Below, in pieces: positions 6,816-10,758 of a stretch of DNA of 10,758 nucleotides. The stretch comes from Beijerinckiaceae bacterium. GTDB taxonomy: Bacteria; Pseudomonadota; Alphaproteobacteria; Rhizobiales; Beijerinckiaceae. The notes beneath the pieces were generated by a model that saw only the letters and a program-made list of their open reading frames with translations, did not search any database and was not told where the DNA came from. Each line of letters opens with the position of its first letter. Position 1 is the stretch's first letter. The stretch covers positions 1 through 10,758 of the forward strand of contig CANGOK010000090.1 of assembly GCA_947455285.1 (NCBI GenBank), read 5' to 3'. The translations under genes and the position numbers were made by a program.

Positions 6816-6955
6816 GGGAGACCCTTTCTTCGCACGTTTGGAGGAGCCGGGCAGCAATAAGCTGGTCGGCTATCGATCGCTTTGGATGAGGGAAAGCTTG
6901 GGCGCCGGATAAATCGCGGAGCTGGCCAGCCATCGGCCGAGGTTTCGATAGGCGC

Positions 6956-6984
6956 AACATAGGCTTCCGATGCGAAGAAAGCAA
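6956..6984 (-). promoter_or_regulatory. Probable housekeeping-sigma promoter of the cold-shock gene
   Basis: On the minus strand, TTGCTT (6984-6979) and TATGTT (6961-6956) are separated by exactly 17 bases. Transcription would start near 6949, giving a leader of about 134 bases before the ATG at 6815. The match is good for a high-GC alphaproteobacterium but is not experimentally established. Confidence 0.6.
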
Positions 6985-7082
6985 TAGTTGCGGTGCAAGC
7001 TTTCTACACGTGCGCGTGACGAGCGTGTCTTCGGCTTAAACTTGACCCTATGGGCTACGGGGAACGGCGCAAATGACGAACG

Positions 7083-7102
7083 GGCCAGTTGAAAAACTGG
7101 CC
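7083..7102 (-). terminator. Hairpin downstream of tRNA-Asp
   Basis: A perfect 8-bp stem, GGCCAGTT/AACTGGCC, with a 4-base loop (GAAA on plus, TTTC on minus). It lies 29 bases beyond the tRNA CCA end. The T-run after the stem on the minus strand is poor, so it may be a 3'-end processing or rho-assisted signal rather than a strong intrinsic terminator. Confidence 0.4.
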
Positions 7103-7131
7103 TCTAGGAATCGCGCTATTTCTGGAAGAAA

Positions 7132-7208
<77 letters not shown>

Positions 7209-7250
7209 GCGATGGCTCGGCGCAGGTGACTGCGTCGACGCGAGAACTGC

Positions 7251-7279
7251 GGATTAAGGCAGGGGCTCGAGCTAGTCAA
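7251..7279 (-). promoter_or_regulatory. Promoter of tRNA-Asp
   Basis: On the minus strand, TTGACT (7279-7274) and TAATCC (7256-7251) have a 17-base spacer. The start would be near 7244, about 36 bases before the mature 5' end. The GC-rich stretch after the -10 is usual for stable-RNA promoters under stringent control. The region also lies immediately upstream of the divergent chromate-transporter gene. Confidence 0.75.
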
Positions 7280-7344
7280 GCGTAATCCTGCGATCTTTTT
7301 CGCGTCTGTGAAAACAAGGGTGAATTTATCGTTTCCGCGCCCCT

Positions 7345-7968
7345 TTGCACGAGCTGCGCAGGTCTGTAGGAAAGGCCTTGATCCTTGCGAGGCCTAAATT
7401 GGAAGAGTTCACCCCCAAGCACGATGACGCGGACCAAATCGGCCTTCTGGACCTCTGCACAGGCTTCATGATGATCAGCCTGCTTGGCTTCGGCGGCCTT
7501 GGCCCTTCATCTCACTATATCATTGTCGAAAAGCGGCGCTGGCTCACCGCCAAGGAGTTCGTCGAGCTTTTTGCGATCTGCGCCATTCTGCCGGGCGGCA
7601 ACATCATGAACGCAACCATCATGCTTGGCGCCCGATACCATGGCGTTTTGGGCTCAGTTCTGGCGATGAGCTCGCTTCTCATCATGCCGTTGCTGATTCT
7701 CGTCGCCGTCGTCGTCACTTACGATCATTTCTCTTATCTGCCCGATGTGCGCGCCGCGATGGGTGGAGCGGCGTCCGCCGCTGCGGGGCTGATCGTCGCC
7801 ACAGCCACCAAGCTGGGCAAGGGCGTCGTCTGGCGCGCTGCGCCGATTTTTTTCGGCGTCGCGACCTTCGTGGCGATCAGCTATTTTCGCTTGCCCCTGT
7901 GGATGGTGGTCTTGTTCATGGCCCCCCCTTCGGTGGTCTTCGCCCTTTGGAAGGGAGGCCGCTCATGA
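7345..7968 (+). CDS. chrA: Chromate transporter (CHR family), N-terminal half protein
   Basis: A 207-residue inner-membrane protein containing a single CHR domain, so a short-chain member that needs a partner. LLGFGGLGP (46-54) is the family's FGG motif after the first helix, followed by KRRWLTAKEF (63-72) and LPGGN (82-86), which stands where most members have PGP. About five or six hydrophobic segments follow. The family carries chromate or sulfate outward or exchanges it; the real substrate here is not proven. The start is uncertain: the longest frame begins at TTG (7345), and another TTG at 7378 has AGGAAAGG just before it. It overlaps the second half by four bases. No chrB-type regulator is visible nearby. 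Confidence 0.87.
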   Translation: MHELRRSVGKALILARPKLEEFTPKHDDADQIGLLDLCTGFMMISLLGFGGLGPSSHYIIVEKRRWLTAKEFVELFAICAILPGGNIMNATIMLGARYHGVLGSVLAMSSLLIMPLLILVAVVVTYDHFSYLPDVRAAMGGAASAAAGLIVATATKLGKGVVWRAAPIFFGVATFVAISYFRLPLWMVVLFMAPPSVVFALWKGGRS

Positions 7969-8513
7969 AGGACGACGTCATCTGGGGGCTTTTCACGGCT
8001 TTCGCCACGGCCGCTCTGTTCTCCATCGGCGGCGGCAGCGCGCTGATCCCGGAGTTTCACCGCCAGCTCGTCGAGGTGAACGGCTATATGACGAGCCCCG
8101 AATTCGCGAAATCGGTGGCTCTGGCCCAGATCGCGCCTGGGCCGAACATGCTGCTCGTGAGCCTCATGGGCTGGCAGGTGGCGGGGCTTCCGGGCCTGCT
8201 CGTCTCGACCTTCGCCATCGTCGTTCCGCCCAGCCTGATCGCCTATTTCACCTGGCGCACCATGGAGCGTCTGAAGGACGCAGCCTGGCTGAACGCCGTC
8301 AAGGTCGGCCTCGCCCCGCTGGTTGTTGGGCTGATGCTGGCTTCCGGCACAATCACGGCCCGGGCGGCGGACCATGACGCAATTGGTTACGTTTTGACGC
8401 TCGGAACCGCCGTAACAATGCATTTTTCAAAACGAAACCCGCTCTGGATGATCGCGACGGGGGCTATCGTGGGCCTGATCGCCCACCGTCTAGGCTATAT
8501 GACGGTCATCTGA
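7965..8513 (+). CDS. chrA: Chromate transporter (CHR family), C-terminal half protein
   Basis: A 182-residue second single-domain CHR protein, homologous in layout to the preceding one. FSIGGGSALIPEFHRQL (19-35) corresponds to the FGG region and QIAPGPN (55-61) is the intact PGP motif; about five membrane segments follow. The ATGA overlap with the upstream stop codon and an AAGGGAGG ribosome-binding site (7951-7958) show translational coupling. Paired half-size ChrA proteins are known in other bacteria and are thought to insert in opposite orientations and work as a heterodimer. Here the pair stands alone between a tRNA and the nuo operon. Confidence 0.9.
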   Translation: MKDDVIWGLFTAFATAALFSIGGGSALIPEFHRQLVEVNGYMTSPEFAKSVALAQIAPGPNMLLVSLMGWQVAGLPGLLVSTFAIVVPPSLIAYFTWRTMERLKDAAWLNAVKVGLAPLVVGLMLASGTITARAADHDAIGYVLTLGTAVTMHFSKRNPLWMIATGAIVGLIAHRLGYMTVI

Positions 8514-8700
8514 GTTCGCCTCAGCGTTCATCATGACGCGAAAAGGCGCCCCTGCGGCTAACGTCCATCTTGCGCCGTAATGGGCGCTGCGGTAGTGGTC
8601 GGCCCGACTTCCGGGGCGGCGGTCATCGGCGTCGCTTTGCGACCTGATTGCAGCCGGCTCGGGATGGCCGTCCGCTCTCCTCGAGCCACCGGATGTTTAG
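8514..8700 (+). promoter_or_regulatory. Non-coding region upstream of nuoA
   Basis: These 187 bases must carry the nuo promoter, or be read through from the chrA pair. No convincing -35/-10 pair is visible. It contains two short perfect inverted repeats, GTCGG-C-CCGAC (8598-8608) and GTCGC-TTT-GCGAC (8631-8643), and a weak CTGAG/CTCAG hairpin at the chrA stop (8510-8524). No credible small gene was found. Confidence 0.3.
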
Positions 8701-9066
8701 ATGCCGTCATATCTGGAAGAGTACCTGCCCCTCGTCATCTTCATGGGCGTCGCGGGCTTTCTAGCCGCCGCCCTGCTGGTCGCGCCCTTCCTTCTCGCCT
8801 TCAAGGCGCCGGATGGCGAAAAGCTGTCCGCTTATGAGTGCGGCTTCAACGCTTTCGATGACGCCCGCATGAAGTTTGACGTGCGTTTCTATCTGGTGTC
8901 GCTGCTCTTCATCATCTTCGATCTGGAAGTGGCGTTCCTGTTTCCCTGGGCGATCGTCTTCAAGGAAGTTGGCCTCTTCGGCTTCTGGTCGATGATGATC
9001 TTCCTCACCGTGCTGACGATTGGCTTCATCTACGAATGGCGCAAGGGAGCCCTAGAATGGGATTGA
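8701..9066 (+). CDS. nuoA: NADH-quinone oxidoreductase subunit A
   Basis: A 121-residue membrane subunit of complex I (ND3 homologue), next to the quinone-access region. Three membrane helices are visible (about 9-34, 62-85 and 92-111). The conserved loop YECGF (45-49) holds the Cys that is exposed in the deactive form of the mammalian enzyme. FDVRFYLVSLLFIIFDLE (59-76) contains the conserved acidic residues of helix 2. It is the first gene of the operon, and its end overlaps the nuoB start by ten bases. No clear ribosome-binding site precedes the ATG; this start gives the normal family N-terminus. Confidence 0.97.
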   Translation: MPSYLEEYLPLVIFMGVAGFLAAALLVAPFLLAFKAPDGEKLSAYECGFNAFDDARMKFDVRFYLVSLLFIIFDLEVAFLFPWAIVFKEVGLFGFWSMMIFLTVLTIGFIYEWRKGALEWD

Positions 9067-9629
9067 GCCCGACCATGATCGCTCCGCAGCCGCTCGGCGT
9101 CATCGACCCGAACACAGGCAAGCCCGTGGGCGCCAATGATCCGTTCTTCCTGGGGCTGAACGATCAGCTTTCGGACAAGGGATTCATCGTCACGTCGACC
9201 GAAGACCTCATCAACTGGGCCCGCACGGGCTCGCTGATGTGGATGACCTTCGGTCTGGCCTGCTGCGCTGTCGAGATGATGCAGATGTCGATGCCGCGTT
9301 ATGACGCGGAGCGATTCGGCTTTGCACCGCGCGCCTCGCCGCGCCAGTCCGACGTGATGATCGTCGCGGGCACGCTGACCAACAAGATGGCGCCTGCCCT
9401 GCGCAAGGTCTATGATCAGATGCCGGAGCCGCGCTACGTCATCTCCATGGGCTCCTGCGCCAATGGCGGCGGCTATTATCACTATTCCTATTCCGTCGTG
9501 CGTGGCTGCGACCGCATCGTGCCGGTCGACATCTATGTGCCGGGCTGTCCGCCCTCGGCCGAGGCTCTCCTGTATGGCGTCTTGCTCCTGCAGAAGAAGA
9601 TCCGGCGTCTGGGGACGATCGAGCGCTAA
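9057..9629 (+). CDS. nuoB: NADH-quinone oxidoreductase subunit B (N2 cluster subunit)
   Basis: A 190-residue peripheral-arm subunit (PSST homologue) that binds 4Fe-4S cluster N2, the electron donor to quinone. The ligands are the tandem Cys69-Cys70 in FGLACCAVEMM, Cys134 in GSCANGGG and Cys164 in PGCPPSAEA. GSLMWMTFG (58-66) and the methionine-rich stretch after the tandem Cys line the quinone site. The N-terminal extension (about residues 15-50, including NDQLSDKGF) is characteristic of alphaproteobacterial and mitochondrial forms. The ATG at 9057 is preferred to an in-frame ATG at 9036 because AAGGGAG lies seven bases before it and the shorter protein fits the family. It overlaps nuoA, so it is probably translationally coupled. 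Confidence 0.98.
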   Translation: MGLSPTMIAPQPLGVIDPNTGKPVGANDPFFLGLNDQLSDKGFIVTSTEDLINWARTGSLMWMTFGLACCAVEMMQMSMPRYDAERFGFAPRASPRQSDVMIVAGTLTNKMAPALRKVYDQMPEPRYVISMGSCANGGGYYHYSYSVVRGCDRIVPVDIYVPGCPPSAEALLYGVLLLQKKIRRLGTIER

Positions 9630-9632
9630 TCT

Positions 9633-9656
9633 GTCCGTCGGCGAAGGCCGGCGGAC
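9633..9656 (+). other. Intercistronic hairpin between nuoB and nuoC
   Basis: GTCCGTCGGC (9633-9642), loop GAAG, GCCGGCGGAC (9647-9656): a ten-pair stem with one G-U, three bases after the nuoB stop and 17 bases before the nuoC ATG. No T-run follows. It occupies most of the only sizeable gap among the nuo genes seen here, and could protect the mRNA 3' end or modulate nuoC translation. Confidence 0.65.
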
Positions 9657-9673
9657 CCACACTGGCTGGTGAC

Positions 9674-10306
9674 ATGGACGACGCACTCAAGAGCGAAGCT
9701 GGTCCGGGCGAAACCCTCGCCACTCTCGGCGCGGCCATCGCCGCCGCCCTGCCGGGCGCGGTGACGCGGACCTATGTGGAATATGGCGAACTCAACGTGG
9801 TGGCCGAGGCCTCCCGGATCATCGATGCGCTGACTTTCCTGCGTGATGATTCCGCATGTCGGTTCGTCTGCTTCATCGACATCACCGCGACGGATTATCC
9901 CTCGCGGGCGAAGCGTTTCGATGTGGTCTATCATCTGCTTTCCCCGAGCCATAACCAGCGCGTGCGCATCAAGGCGGCGGTGGGCGAGGGCGAGGCCATC
10001 GCTTCCGCCTGTTCCGTCTTCCCGGCCGCCGACTGGTTCGAGCGCGAGACCTACGACATGTTCGGCGTGCTCTTCTCCGGGCATCCCGACCTGCGCCGCA
10101 TCCTCACCGACTATGGTTTCGAGGGCCATCCGCTGCGCAAGGACTTCCCGATGACCGGCTTCGTCGAAGTTCGCTACGACGATATGGAAAAGCGCGTCGT
10201 CTATGAGCCCGTGCGCCTCAATCAGGAATTCCGCCAGTTTGATTTCCTCTCGCCATGGGAAGGCGGCATTCCGCAGGCGCTTCCCGGCGATGAAAAGGCG
10301 AGTTGA
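9674..10306 (+). CDS. nuoC: NADH-quinone oxidoreductase subunit C
   Basis: A 210-residue peripheral-arm subunit (30-kDa/NDUFS3 homologue) at the interface of NuoB and NuoD; it has no cofactor. The complex I 30-kDa signature is present at residues 122-158: FERETYDMFGVLFSGHP, then DLRRIL, GFEGHPLRKDFP. The C-terminal tail (about 160-200, including RQFDFLSPWEG) also matches the family. It is a stand-alone protein rather than the NuoCD fusion of enterobacteria. The ribosome-binding site is weak (GGTGA), and a strong hairpin lies just upstream. nuoD follows nine bases after the stop. Confidence 0.97.
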   Translation: MDDALKSEAGPGETLATLGAAIAAALPGAVTRTYVEYGELNVVAEASRIIDALTFLRDDSACRFVCFIDITATDYPSRAKRFDVVYHLLSPSHNQRVRIKAAVGEGEAIASACSVFPAADWFERETYDMFGVLFSGHPDLRRILTDYGFEGHPLRKDFPMTGFVEVRYDDMEKRVVYEPVRLNQEFRQFDFLSPWEGGIPQALPGDEKAS

Positions 10307-10315
10307 GGCAGCGCC

Positions 10316-10758
10316 ATGACCGAGCAACCCGCCGTCCGTAATTTCTCGATCAACTTCGGCCCGCAGCATCCTGCGGCGCACGGTGTGCTGCGTCTCGTGC
10401 TGGAGCTCGATGGCGAAGTGGTCGAGCGCGTCGATCCGCATATCGGCCTGCTGCATCGCGGCACCGAGAAGTTGATGGAAGCGCGCACCTATCAGCAGAA
10501 CGTGCCCTATTTCGACCGGCTCGATTACTGCGCGCCGATGAATCAGGAGCATGCTTTCTGCCTCGGCATCGAGAAGCTGCTTGGCATGGAAGTGCCCAAG
10601 CGCGGCCAGCTGATCCGTGTGCTCTATTCCGAAATCGGCCGGATTCTCTCGCATCTGCTCAACGTCACCACGCAGGCCATGGACGTTGGCGCTCTGACCC
10701 CGCCGCTGTGGGGCTTCGAGGAGCGCGAGAAGCTGATGGTCTTCTACGAGCGCGCTTG
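10316..10758 (+). CDS. nuoD: NADH-quinone oxidoreductase subunit D, partial
   Basis: The first 147 codons of the 49-kDa subunit (about 400 residues in the family), cut by the right edge. The protein descends from the large subunit of NiFe hydrogenases and forms the quinone pocket with NuoB. Visible signatures are FGPQHPAAHGVLRL (residues 14-27), whose His and neighbouring residues lie near the quinone head-group site, and HIGLLHRGTEKLME (42-55). DYCAPMNQEHAF (69-80) follows. GAGG overlapping the nuoC stop serves as ribosome-binding site. No frameshift is seen in the part present. Confidence 0.98.
   Translation, partial: MTEQPAVRNFSINFGPQHPAAHGVLRLVLELDGEVVERVDPHIGLLHRGTEKLMEARTYQQNVPYFDRLDYCAPMNQEHAFCLGIEKLLGMEVPKRGQLIRVLYSEIGRILSHLLNVTTQAMDVGALTPPLWGFEEREKLMVFYERA

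Noticed and set aside
6816..6857. 14-residue N-terminal extension of the cold-shock protein from an in-frame TTG
   Set aside because: CspA proteins begin at the MxxGxVKWF motif, and an AAAGGG site is correctly placed for the internal ATG.
8631..8643. GTCGC-TTT-GCGAC repeat as a chrA terminator
   Set aside because: It is over 100 bases from the chrA stop, has only a five-base stem, and has no T-run after it.
8580..8837. 85-codon plus-strand frame overlapping the nuoA start
   Set aside because: Its second half is out of frame with nuoA, it lacks a ribosome-binding site, and its Arg/Ala-rich composition is typical of a shadow frame.
9626..10654. 342-codon minus-strand open frame opposite nuoC and nuoD
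   Set aside because: It is a high-GC antisense shadow of two unmistakable nuo genes. The His/Asp/Arg-rich translation matches no family I know.

Overview
The window comes from a high-GC alphaproteobacterium, most likely of the order Hyphomicrobiales (Rhizobiales). The main evidence is the nuoA-B-C-D gene order with separate nuoC and nuoD, and a NuoB whose N-terminal extension (residues about 15-60) is of the kind seen in alphaproteobacteria. Gene density is normal, and I see no insertion sequence, prophage, CRISPR array or integrase.

Layout, left to right. (1) 1-2596: a VOC-family protein cut by the window edge (minus), then two tandem class II aldolase/adducin-family genes (plus). A carboxymuconolactone-decarboxylase-family gene (minus) converges on the second aldolase gene, with a strong intrinsic terminator between them. 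(2) 2667-5657: an AroE-like dehydrogenase and a large membrane glycosyltransferase. Both are on the minus strand and may share a transcript with the carboxymuconolactone-decarboxylase-family gene. (3) 5839-6531: a periplasmic ClpP-fold protein transcribed divergently from the glycosyltransferase. (4) 6538-7279: a cold-shock protein gene with promoter, long leader and terminator, then tRNA-Asp with its own promoter, all on the minus strand. (5) 7345-8513: two translationally coupled half-size chromate-transporter genes. (6) 8701-10758: the start of the nuo operon (complex I); nuoD runs off the right edge.

How the genes fit together. The nuo genes encode the Q-module subunits NuoB, NuoC and NuoD and the membrane subunit NuoA of respiratory complex I. 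The two ChrA halves are expected to form one transporter. The VOC, aldolase, CMD-family and AroE-like genes look like a small accessory catabolic module for an oxygenated, perhaps aromatic, carboxylic acid. That pathway is inference. The supporting observations are that both aldolase paralogues keep the metal triad but lack recognisable phosphate-binding residues, and that the AroE-like protein has lost a shikimate-contacting asparagine. No dramatic new system is evident. The most unusual items are the glycosyltransferase with a DUF4118-like N-terminal membrane domain, the divergent AroE paralogue, the cold-shock leader and two strong intercistronic hairpins.
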